Part shown: positions 1 through 10,226 of the stretch, piece after piece
Layout: each line of letters begins with the position of its first letter
Position numbering within the stretch: the stretch's first letter is position 1
Origin: Magicicada septendecula
Lineage: Eukaryota; Arthropoda; Insecta; Hemiptera; Cicadidae
Reading direction: 5' to 3'
DNA: 64,000 nucleotides
NCBI GenBank assembly: GCA_034769895.1
Contig: CM068369.1
Span: 423,137,479-423,201,478, forward strand
Translations under genes and position numbers: made by a program
The notes under the pieces: model-generated
What the model was told of the DNA's origin: nothing
Databases searched by the model: none
The model's input: only the letters and a program-made list of their open reading frames with translations

Positions 1-799
1 GCCTCACTCATGTTTATTTTCTTACATTTGCACGATTTTTAAATGGTAAATGCCGAAACCCATACCAGCATAACGCGTGCAAGCCAAAAAAGTGTCCAGC
101 GTGGATAGCGATTAGCGATTTGCTTCCTGTGGATTGCTGGGCAGTGTAACTGCATGTGTTTACAGAGGAACGATTCATAGACAGACTTTTCGTCTTTAGG
201 AAATGAACCCTCTGCAAGATGCTGAGGGTCCATGAGTGACTTCGGAGCGCTCCTTCTTTTTCGCGTGTTTGTTCTGTGAAACATACACTGTAGATTCGCA
301 GCTTTATTCTAAGCAACGCTCAATAGGAAATGTTGAAAAGTTTTGTCCACGGTGTACCCTCATACACGCTAAACCTGCTCTGATGTTTTAATTACGGACG
401 TCATAATATTAAAACTTTGGAAACTTGAGCACTACTTAATGGAGATCAGACATTAACTTATACAAGCCATTAATTTTATGCAATTTTTTATATATATTGT
501 ACAACGTTATCAGCAACAAAGAAGTGGTTTTTGTTAAAATTCCTTCCCGGGATGTTTGGTCGTAGTCCAATGTTTTCTACAAAACCAGACGTTTCGGCAA
601 TGCCATCGACTTCCATCATCAGTGAAAATCGAGTGCGATAACGTGAGGTGGTATACGTTAGTGACCACAGCACTGTGGTTAAGGCTGAAGCAGTAAGTAG
701 AAAGAAGTAGTTTCTATAGTAATATTTCATTTCAAAAATGATTTTAAATATAAATCTTAGAACATGGAAGTCATGTATGGTTCTCCATACCGATTTTTG
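1..799. other. Unassigned sequence at window start
   Basis: No convincing gene. Short open frames on the minus strand (14-316, 39-284, 488-730) show no motif I recognise. The stretch at 540-660 contains a hammerhead-like core (separate entry), so part of this segment may be the decayed 3' end of a retroelement on the minus strand. The rest may be host sequence or older repeat. Confidence 0.5.
588..622 (-). ncRNA. Hammerhead-ribozyme-like relic
   Basis: Read on the minus strand, the core CTGATGA (616-622) is followed by an imperfect stem II and then GAAACGTC (588-595), so the order CTGANGA / stem / GAAA / palindromic ACGT / C matches the compact hammerhead of Penelope-like elements. Stem II is poor (GG..CC, or a local GGC/GCC pair) and helix I is only about 3 bp including one wobble. 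It could be a relic of a degraded retroelement 3' end; no PLE protein remnant was recognised beside it. Confidence 0.35.
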
Positions 800-1033
800 T
801 TAAAATGTTACACGGTTAGGTGAGACTGTGGTGAGTGCCTGTCCGACTTTGGATCTCAAACAGAGAAGTCCAGTAATGTCGTTCAGGTGCAGCCATAGTC
901 ACCGAGCTAGGGGGGTAGTTTACCCATGATGTATTAAGGAATAAAGTGGGGTTGTTGGCGCCATATCCTCTTAGGGTTTAGCAATGAGTTTTTCTGTTTC
1001 GGCAGAAAACCTCTCATGGGGGGGGGTAGTATT
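800..1033 (+). repeat. 3' internal end of non-autonomous LTR element N1, with polypurine tract
   Basis: This segment is similar to 32697-32940 on the plus strand and to the reverse complements of 16129-16390 and 46996-47290. In every case it sits immediately upstream of an LTR beginning TGTARC. It holds a hairpin (ATGAG 984-988 pairing with CTCAT 1013-1017, inner stem TTCTG/CAGAA) and then a G-rich polypurine tract (about 1018-1029). It is therefore the 3' end of an element body, read plus. Confidence 0.7.
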
Positions 1034-1797
1034 GTAACAGGACAGAATTGGGGGATTGGTTTTATTTCAATTATAAATGCGACGAAGGGGAGTTACCCAC
1101 ACGGGGCCTCAGTTTTAACAATCGACATTCACTTTCGGGGCACCCAGTTGCACGTTTGGTCTGTCCGCCCTCAGTTTGTTACAATTCCTGATGCTGAGGA
1201 ATGTGAACAAGTGCGCGCCTGCTTGCCCGAACATCATATTTGTCACGAACTTTTTGCAAGCCTCTGAACGCAGGTTAACGTTACACAGACTCGCCCCCCA
1301 GAAGATACCACGTGACGCCTAATCTGCCTATCCGAAGCAAGTAGCCACAGTCAAGAAGGAACGTTGGCCATCTTGAAAACGTCGGCGTCAAAGGAGTCGG
1401 CTTATAACACCTAACGCGAGCAGTTGCGTTATCGCGCGGTCCGCCCAAAATACATTTAACAATGTAGACGGACCGGCCGAAGGAGTGAAAATGTGATCTA
1501 AATTATAATTCAAAGTGGTAAAAAACGGTGACATCTAAATTAAACTGGGAGAACACATTTTGGACAAATCAGTGGCTGAGAATATACGGAGTGCGACGGG
1601 GTCGGCAGTTAGGTAATAGTGGAACGCAAAATTAATTATAAAAATGTTATAAAAGAAAGCGCTTTAAATAAAGGGGATAAAAGATGTGAGTGTGGGTGTG
1701 TGTGAGCAAAGTTGTCTTTAATTAATTTAATAAATAAATTAATTTAATTATAAGAAATAAAAGATACTTGTGGTTTTGTAATTCAATGTATTTGTGG
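1034..1797 (+). repeat. LTR of element N1 (3' boundary approximate)
   Basis: The LTR starts TGTAACAGGAC directly after the polypurine tract, as in the other members of this family. There is no second copy in the window, so the end is inferred: about 1797, before a TGGTCAGATGGGGTC stretch that has the form of a primer-binding site (no tRNA assigned). An 83-residue open frame at 1016-1267 crosses the LTR boundary and looks fortuitous. Confidence 0.5.
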
Positions 1798-4700
1798 TTT
1801 TGGTCAGATGGGGTCGCTACCTCAGTATTTAATTTTGTTCATTTGAAATGTAGAGAATAGAGAAGGAGAAAGCATGTTTTAATTGATTCATAAAAAGAGA
1901 ATGATAAAAAGAATAATAAATGAAGTTGAAATAGTTAACCGTAAATGAGAGTAATTATTACAACAGAAAACCCTAAATCACTTATAGGTTGCGAGTTCAC
2001 GTGACGACCTTGGGACCTGATGAAGGTAAGCAGTGTGAATAATAAATTTCATTAAATATTAGTTGAAAGAACGTTTGGACGATTACAGACAAGACAATGT
2101 TGACCCAAATACCCAATAGATCAGACAGTGAGAAGAAGACAGCAACACCCATAACAAGAGATTTATTAAGGATGATAATAGAATCAGTGAGTCTAGGGAA
2201 AATAAAATCGATTCAACTACAAGAAGAAATAAACAATGACAAAAATAAAATAAATAATGAGAATATAAATTATTGATAATGATGGAGAAAACAGAAGTGA
2301 TTTAAAAGCTGAATTAAAACCCTATGCTATAACATGACACTGACATCAAACTATTAATAAACTAACTTCAACGACTTGACAATATAACCAGAACTCAAAG
2401 GTAAAACAATGATGGTAGGGAAAATAAAGGGGAGAGTGAATATAAGAATTGTAAATGTATAAATTAAGAATGTATAAAGATAACAACTAAATGATGTCCA
2501 AAAGACTAGTTCAACATGTAAGGTAGATATAAAATTATAAGAGAAAACTATTAATCAACAATAATGTTGAGATAGTCACAAAAAAGAAACATCTAACTAT
2601 AAATAATAAAAACTAGCACTAATACATGTGAAGAATTCAGTACAATATGTAAAAACAAAATATAAAGTGAAACCATTGTTAGGAATCCAGGTGGGGACAC
2701 ATAACCTAAACTAACCAGCAAGATTCAATTAGAATTGCCAAAAACAATAACAGGAATGTTCTTAAACTAGAGTATATTATAATATAAGCAAACTAGAGAC
2801 TATAAGGAGCATTCCATTAACACAAATAATTATATAGAAGGACTTGTATACATTAGAAGTATAAAATAACACGCTCAGATGTACAGCATTGTGTTGGCAC
2901 ATTGAAAAATATATATAACACATAAAATGATAATAAAAGAAAAGGGACTAATGTCAGTGTGATAATTGAGATGTAATACCACTAATTAACATGGCAACTC
3001 AATAATTATTGCCATGAATTTAATACTAATGATGTAAATTAAATATAACTTATATGTGAAACTAGATGCATGAAGTATTAGGGATTTACCAACAAATGTC
3101 AAAATACCAGAGCAGAACAAAACACTTCCAAACCTTATCATTATTATAATAAACATAATGCAAACTGTGCCGCAGAAGAACTAAATTTTAAACTGCCACG
3201 GCTAGCTAAATTTTCGTCGGCGTGTGATTGGGAGACTAGAGCTGTTTTCACCAGTATTCAGCAACGAAGCGAGTGACGTAATTCAGTTGGCAGTGGCCGT
3301 GCTGCTCATCGCTCACGGCGATGCGATAATGCAGGCTGTTTTAACCTTGTAGTAAAATGCAGCCCAGCTGATCGTGTTAAACAATTTCGAACAAGTTTTT
3401 TGCAATCATCCTGAGACCAGGAAACGTGTGTTCTGCCCTCATTTCTATTCCATCTTCTGGCGTGGTGAGTTGATCCGACGGCTGGGAAATAGACTTCTGG
3501 AACTATCGATCTATCATGCACGAGTGAACAGTAAAGGTCGCAGGGTCCCCGCCCTAGTCGGGAGAAAGATTAATGGATGGCGACTACAACACCCGTCACC
3601 TCCGCAGAGCTATTCTGTCATGCTCCCCTAAGGCCGTCGGATCCAACCTATGCCTATGAAGACACATGCATTCACAACCTCCATCAGGACCGGTAACTTC
3701 ATGACCAACCTACACTGAGCAGGACCATACCAGCATCCATCATGTATATTACAGGACTGAGTACTTTTACAAACCCAGGTGGGAGAATTCCAGTTTCTAA
3801 TTTTTACACAACTACACCTTACTGGTTTCAAGAAGAAACGGACATTAATATATATATATATTGGTCTCTTAAAAATTCATAGTGAGCAACATTTGGTTGA
3901 AACATGTCCTGTGTATACATCTCGGTTTAATTTATTCTTAATTGTTAAAGAACATGCATTTAAATATTGTTAATTACTTCTTATTGTTAATAGGTTTGCT
4001 CATCCTGATAAAGGAACATTGCTAATAGTGCGAAAACCTTACATATGTATGCATATCTAATTTGTCAGATCCAATCTGTTAACTGATGTTTGAGATTTTC
4101 AATATGATAATGATAATGATAATTGATATGAATTAATGAAATAATTTACTGACTGGAATAATCTTATGTAATTATGATACTTGCTATTTTTTTAAATTAA
4201 TTCAAATTATTAATGAAACACTAATAAAAAAATTGTTGAATTAGCGTTTTATTTGCAAGTCCTGTCACAATGGCTCCCAGCACATTTTTGCTTCCGTCTA
4301 GGTCAAACACCTAGTTTTAAAATTTAATGTAACGGCAGTTGTAGTTACAGATGGTACCGCAGAGCTTGTTTTTTTTGTCAATGCTAAACAACACCGTTAC
4401 AAAATTATATGTAATCAAAAGATGAAGATGTAACGTAGAATAAGAACGAACAAATGTAACACTCAATGATACTGAAAGATAGGCTGAGGGAAAGTGTAAA
4501 TACATTAAAATAACAGAATACTAACTAGTACTGAGATAATCAGAATTTGTGATGATTAGTTTAGAATAGTTAGGTCACAGCAAAAATGGTTTAGAAACCA
4601 ATACTAACATAAAATGAATAAAAATAATTAACAATGTCATAGACCAGGTGTCTAGTCAAAAGAATTAGAATAATTATGAATAATAATTAGTTAATTATAT

Positions 4701-4805
4701 AAAACACAACTGTGCAATACTTATAAGATGTCACAGGGAACAATTGTGAACAATAAGAATGTATTAGATGTAAGAAATATTAATATAAGAAAAGGATAAA
4801 GACAT
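1798..4805. other. Degenerate AT-rich element interior and unassigned sequence
   Basis: Very AT-rich with only short open frames. A small gag-like relic lies at 2097-2276. At 3160-3830 base composition becomes markedly more GC-rich, with a few short open frames on both strands (3306-3521 minus, 3374-3631 plus) that match nothing I recognise. A short GATAAT repeat lies near 4108-4123. Nothing else could be assigned. Confidence 0.5.
2097..2276 (+). pseudogene. Short gag-like relic of element N1
   Basis: A 59-codon open frame starts with ATG and ends in TGA. The predicted peptide is polar and rich in Lys, Asn and Glu, includes a TPITRDLLRMIIE stretch, and turns Asn/Lys-rich before the stop. The downstream sequence stays A-rich but full of stops. 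Position after an LTR and a PBS-like stretch suggests it is the start of a gag-like coiled-coil gene such as those of N2 and N3. No direct alignment to them is clear, so this is inference from position and composition. Confidence 0.3.
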
Positions 4806-5642
4806 TGTAAAAAATAAAAAAACGGGGCTAAAAGGGAGGGGTTTTATTTTATTAAAAATTTGTAAATTCCTTTTCATCTGCGTGATCAGCCACATGTTGA
4901 ATAGAAGCTGTAGTTCAAACAAAGGAGCGATGAGGTGAATTCATTACAATGGAATGTGTCGTGTTGTCCACAACGGTTGAATTCTCAGAACTTTAATACT
5001 GTGTAATGCGCACAAACACCTGCGGAGCGCATGACCGACGCTTGGCGAAGTCGCGCAAAATGGCTTTGGGCGAATTTTGTCCAACATGTGCTCTCGACAT
5101 GACGGAAACATAATTGTAAGTCACACCCATTTATGTGACGTAATTACAGGCAATGAGATTTCGTCGACGTCCAAGACACACAAATAACACGTGTTGTGGG
5201 TGCAACTACTAAGACTTTGACAACGAAGGCTGGGAACAGCGATGAAATTTGTTAGCAGATAAGGCCGTGATGTCCGGCCTCATGTAAGTCCAGTCGACTT
5301 ACCGACACGGCGTCGGCCTGACGCTCGCTAAGGTTCGTGGGCCCCAACTAAATTTAAAGTTATGTAGATTAAATTATGTAGAAGTGTTGTCCGGTATATA
5401 GAGGTGAAATGAATCGGAGGAGTGAGTCGGTGAAGTGGACGGAAGGTGGAAGAGTGAATAAACTGTTTCGGACTTATTATATGGCTATGAGAAGAAGGAC
5501 GCCGGTGGGGTAATCCATAAAAATAAAATATAATTTCATTTTTTTTATAAAAAGGATTTTAAATTGAATGAATGTGTGTGCGAGCAGGCTGGGCTGTTTT
5601 GTTTAATATAAGAGATATATTTTAAAATTTGTTCCTATGTTA
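4806..5642 (+). repeat. 5' LTR of N2
   Basis: Matches 32941-33707 plus 44157-44214 over nearly its whole length. The matching copy begins TGTAACGGGGC; here an A-rich stretch interrupts the first bases (4806-4822), so the start is approximate. AATAAA at about 5457 is a plausible poly(A) signal. No primer-binding site follows: the coding frame begins at the very end of the LTR, so the leader has probably been deleted. Confidence 0.75.
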
Positions 5643-6502
5643 CGAGGTAATGATATTGGTTTCGCGTGGGACGAATGGGAAAGCGAATTTAGAGGGGTTG
5701 TAGGTGAAATGACAGACGAGGAGTGGGGTAAGTTAGATGATAAATTAACGCGGATGGAAGAACAAGAAGAGGGGATATTCGCAGAAATTAAAAAACATAG
5801 TGAGGATAAAGGTAAGATAGTTGAAGAGATAGTGGTAGAAAATAAGACAGGGAATAGACCTAACGATAGTGTACGGGTGGAAGAAAAAGAGTATACATTA
5901 AATGACATACTTAACCTTTGTAATAAATGGTTTGACGAGATGGATAAACATTTTGATAATATGAATAAGGGTTTTGACGAGTTACGCACAAAATTAGATG
6001 AAAGAAAGGAAAAAGAAAAGGAAAAAAAGGATAAGGGTTTTGACATGATGAATAAACATTTTGACGAGATGTACAAGAAATGGGAAGGAGATGGATGTCA
6101 ATTAAAGAAGAATCCAGAAGTCGAATTAAAACAGGTAAGTGGTGGTAGTAATATAAGTAATTATAACGATACAGTTGAAAATGGGGTATCTGAGAGTGAT
6201 GATAATAAGGTTAATTACAATTCTGAGAGTGAGAGAGAAATGGGTTGCAAAGGGGTAGAAACAGATGTTGATCAGATAGAGAGAGAGTATGAAGATAGTG
6301 TACACGTAGAGGGATGGCAGAGGGTAAATTTTTTCGAGGTGTTGTGGGGGGTGAAGAAAAGTCTTCACGAAGATATTGGGTAGAAAAGTGTTCTACTAGT
6401 TATTGTTTTTTGAATTTTTTTATTGTTCCTGGAGAAAGCAGAAAAAGTTTTAATGTAGTAGTGCCCTCTGCATGGAGTGAGCGAGAAAATGTGATATGGT
6501 GT
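5637..6502 (+). pseudogene. Coiled-coil (gag-like) protein of N2, 5' part
   Basis: The frame opens at 5637 and reads 248 codons. Residues about 95-155 form a strict heptad series with Phe-Asp at the start of successive seven-residue units (FDEMDKH, FDNMNKG, FDELRTK ... FDMMNKH, FDEMYKK), a strong coiled-coil signature. A one-base slip in a T-run (about 6328-6334) moves the reading into another frame. There a block with CFLNFF, VPSAW and VIWCY aligns with residues about 285-345 of the N3 protein. The gene is then cut by G1 at 6502 and resumes at 29146. No CCHC knuckle or standard gag fold was seen. Function is unknown; an assembly or RNA-binding role is inference. Confidence 0.7.
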
Positions 6503-8674
6503 TATAAAGATTTCTTACTTGGGGTGGTTAAACAAGTAATAAATTAATAATTAAAAAATCACTTACTGCCAAAATGTTTCAATTTCCCGGGCGCCACCTC
6601 ATATCTACAAGGATGTGGATATAAAGGATACATTTGCCAAACACACAACAACAATATTATGTCTAATGCTTATTTAATTAATTAAGTTGTAGCAAATTAC
6701 AAATATAACACTCTGTATGGATATTTCCTTAAGTAGAATCACTTCTCTTATCTTAACAATGAGTATCTCTGAAATCGCGATTAATTAACATTTAATAATT
6801 TTCTAACACTTATAATTGTAAATTATAATCGACAATTGTATTTGGCAAATTTAGATTACTGTTTAGATATGATTTTTTTTAAGAATTTACTAATTGACGT
6901 TTTATTTCGCTTCAGTCGAATGCAGAACACTGAGAGGCAGTTCTCAAGGTTAATTAATTATTAGTGTGAGTTCTTTGACTTGAATGAATTGAGTTTATTG
7001 ACTTAACTCTAAAGTACCATTAGTTTGAGAGCGTTGATTATTCGTAGTTCATGCTCTCGGTGACATCATGCGGTCCTCTGTGTTTAGTAGTTGCTGGTCT
7101 CCGTAGTCGTTGTAGATTACGTATCCCTTCGCGGTCACTGCACCTCGTGATCACTGTTTAATTATTGAAGAATTCTCGAACTGTTCACTTTTCACGGCAC
7201 TCGTATTGTGTTGAATATGAGTGTCCTTAATTGATGTTGGTAAAGTTCATGTATAATGTTTTTTAAAGTAGTTGTTTAGATTGCTAATTTTATGTCTAAT
7301 GTCTCTGTTGTAGAATATGCACTGAGTCTCTCTGTTGATGTGTTCTGTATTATATAAAAGCTGCTGTAATGTTTATAGTTTCTTGTGAATTATTTGTAAT
7401 TGTAGAATGTCTGTTAATTGAATTTGTCTTCACTTAGTATTGTACTGTGTATCCGTATTCTCCGACACTTTGTTTAAATTACGGTGAAGTTAATTAATTG
7501 TAAAGTCTGTTTTACATGTTGACTTCGCGTGATATTACTTTATACTAATAGTCTGTCGAACGCGATTAACTGTTCAACTCTCTTGCTATGAGTTTAGAAT
7601 TTTAGTGAGAATTATAACAACGAGTTTCGTACGATTTGTCGTATTCACTTCATTGTTCACTTTGAGAAATTGAATGTTCGCACTGAAGTAACCGTTCTCA
7701 AGACTCTAGATATGCGCACTTCTGAAATTGTGTCAAACGCTTGTAGTTGTTCACGCTTATGTAATGAATCGATGACTAAACATTGTTACCGAGTTAAGAT
7801 GACTCGTGGTGATCACTTTGTAGATGAGTACTAGACTGCCGTTTTTCTGTTCTGAGATCTACCAAGTAAACTCTCCTCCCTCCTACCTCTGCTGAATGTT
7901 CCATCTGCTTGGATACTCTTATTGGTTCTTTAGCCAGTGTGACAAATTGTATATTCGTCATTGGTTTTCGAGTATCTCTGCTTTACACGTGATTCTCTTG
8001 TCGAACTACCATTCGTCCTGATTGTTCCTACAGCCGTTTTCTCTATTTACTAGGAATCTCATTCAAGCACTCCAGAATTCGTGAGTTTCACTTTCCCCTT
8101 GTAAATCAGGCGAAATTTCTTTGTCTCTCGTGGCCGTCTCCTAGTGCCCAATTTCTGTTACGCTTTGACATAGATACAATACTGGTATTGTTCGATCTGC
8201 TGCACCATTGTTTATCTTCAAGTTGCACTCTGGCTTTGTTTTGAGTCTGGAACGAATCTTCCTTTGTAATCACGACTTTCGTCAAATTTCTACGTTGCAA
8301 TTGTTCTGGCATCTAATGTTGTACCGTATCGAATTGACAAACTCTTTGCTTTCAGTCTGTGTCAAAGTTTTTAAAAAGGGTAGATTGGTTTATTGGGGGT
8401 TATGCCTTTCTTCACTCAGAGCAGCTGCCTGATGCGAAATACAACGTCTCACATACATCTAGTAAGTGTCACTCTTTTGTCAAACAATTAACTTTACAGC
8501 CGTAACACATCAAGCTGTCTGTAGGTTACAATGCCAAAAGGACAATCTTACAAACTTTCCCTTCACACACCCTCACATACTTCTTTGTCAAATATAACTG
8601 CTAGTACACATTATTTTTAGCTATTATTTACTACTTGTACAATTTTATAAATATTTTCAAAAATAAACGTTACA
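6503..8674 (-). repeat. 3' LTR of G1
   Basis: Direct repeat of 26975-29145. Read on the minus strand the LTR starts TGTA and ends TTTATA rather than the usual CA. Relative to the other copy it has two extra bases near its internal edge (aaacgttaca against aaactaca). Short open frames inside it (8106-8312, 8208-8432) occur in both LTRs and are not regarded as genes. Confidence 0.9.
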
Positions 8675-9189
8675 TTGTCCTTAAATTTTTTATTACTTGA
8701 TGGCGTGTAACAAAATCAAATAATAAAATTTGTGCCCTTTTTTTTTAAATTAATTATGTAAATTTTAATTAATTATGTAAATTTTAATTAATTAAGTATA
8801 AATATCTAATGAGTTACATTTATTGCTAGTGATGTAATCCCTTTAACGGCTTCGAGTACGTTCAACTTGGTTTGTTTACGTTCGAAACTGTCTACAGTGT
8901 ACCCTTGTGTCTGGGCTGAGATTTATGACCTCTCCCATTCATCCCCTGTCACTCTCTCATTCACACCTTGTTACTTGGCAAAGGGTCCTACTAGCGGTTT
9001 CACTTTTCCTGTTTGCTATTCTAACCTATACAATTGTTTACAATCTTACGCACTACCATCCATTCAGACCACTTATCTTCCTAACATATCATAATATAGA
9101 ATTAACAACTATCTAATTCATTATGTACATCTGTTTACAAATAATTATTCACCTAGATACTATTACTGTTCTTTCTTACTTTCTATTAG
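8675..9189 (-). other. G1 region between integrase and 3' LTR, left of P1
   Basis: Non-coding part of G1 next to its 3' LTR. No env-like frame, signal peptide or membrane segment was found, and the purine tract beside the LTR is weak. Two short overlapping plus-strand frames (8867-9116) lack any recognisable motif. With 13922-14284 it is the whole G1 segment downstream of integrase. Confidence 0.7.
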
Positions 9190-9257
9190 TTAAATATCCA
9201 TATAATAGATATTTACCATATATCCGTCGTGCGACTTCGTTTTTCTCGTCTTATTTT

Positions 9258-9289
9258 GACGCGTTTCGGCAACGAATTGCCATCTTCAG
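9258..9289 (-). ncRNA. Hammerhead-ribozyme-like motif, P1 copy A
   Basis: Minus strand: CTGAAGA (position 7 of the core is free in hammerheads), one extra base, stem II GGCAA/TTGCC with loop TTCG, then GAAA, the palindrome ACGCGT and C at the expected cleavage site. A palindromic helix III suggests a two-molecule form, as proposed for other PLEs. Helix I is weak, about two pairs. Confidence 0.65.
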
Positions 9290-9533
9290 AATCTTAATCA
9301 CTCATATGAGATCGTTAAAAAATTTTTAAAAACACTAAAATCATTACGGTAAAAGTGCACTTTTACGATATTGGAAACTCACAGACGCGAACATGAAAGT
9401 TTATGTTTCTCGAGTGGACTATATCGATCGACTGCTTTCGCGTGGACAATATCGATCAACTGATTCACTGTTTATATAGCCACTGATAAACCTGTTTTGC
9501 TTATTATAGCCCATATGTACTGTGACATTTCAT

Positions 9534-10226
9534 TTACTGGCGCCCGTGTGCAAGTATTGCCGTGTCGTACAACATGTTATGTGAAAATGTAAGTTTATCA
9601 TTCAAGACATAATCACTGTTGATTTTGACGGCTTTATATATTTCGTATTCCTCAAGCGCGTCCATGTATTTTCCTTTCCTGCAGCAATGCAAAGGCTGGA
9701 AATTTGTCTCAAAATCACTGTAGTTATGATTACATAGTATCAGGTGCCTGGCAAAATTAGATGTTGTTTTATGTAATTCCCTTCTGGGAAGATGTTCGTT
9801 ATATCTTTCTTCAAATGGTCTGCCTGTTTGGCCTATGTAGAACATGTCGCATGAGCTGCAATTCATCTTGTATACGCCGGTTCTTTTTCTTTCTGGTATA
9901 CTGTTTTTTCGGCTAAGAAGTCTCTGAATGTTGTTATTTGTACGAAAGGTTACAATTACATGGTGTTTCTTGAGTTCGTTAACTAGAATATTTGGTAAAA
10001 TGTTTGTGTAATCTGCAGATATGTATTTATTAACCGGAAGTGTGTTATCATTGTTCGACTTTTTTAATTTCTTCTCTTTGTGTTTACTTATTAATTTATC
10101 CACTAATGAACTTTTATATCCGTTAGCCGCTGCTATGTGCTTGATGGTATTAACCTCTTCAATGTAGTCTTTTTCACTTAACGGTATAGTTAGCAATCTA
10201 TGCACAAAACTATTGTAAGCTGCCAT
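9534..10226 (-). pseudogene. PLE GIY-YIG endonuclease domain, P1 copy A
   Basis: 230 codons that form the C-terminal part of the single PLE polyprotein. The GIY-YIG nuclease core is clear: GVYKMNC near residue 116, then FYIGQTGR, and a downstream Arg/Glu/His set (ERYNEHLPRR). A CxxC pair (CSSC) before YIG and later His residues (FARHL, CNHNY) fit the zinc-linked nuclease of endonuclease-containing PLEs. It would nick the target to prime reverse transcription. It is out of frame with the upstream RT, so the intact protein is not made. The domain itself has no stop and is almost identical to copies B and C. Confidence 0.9.
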
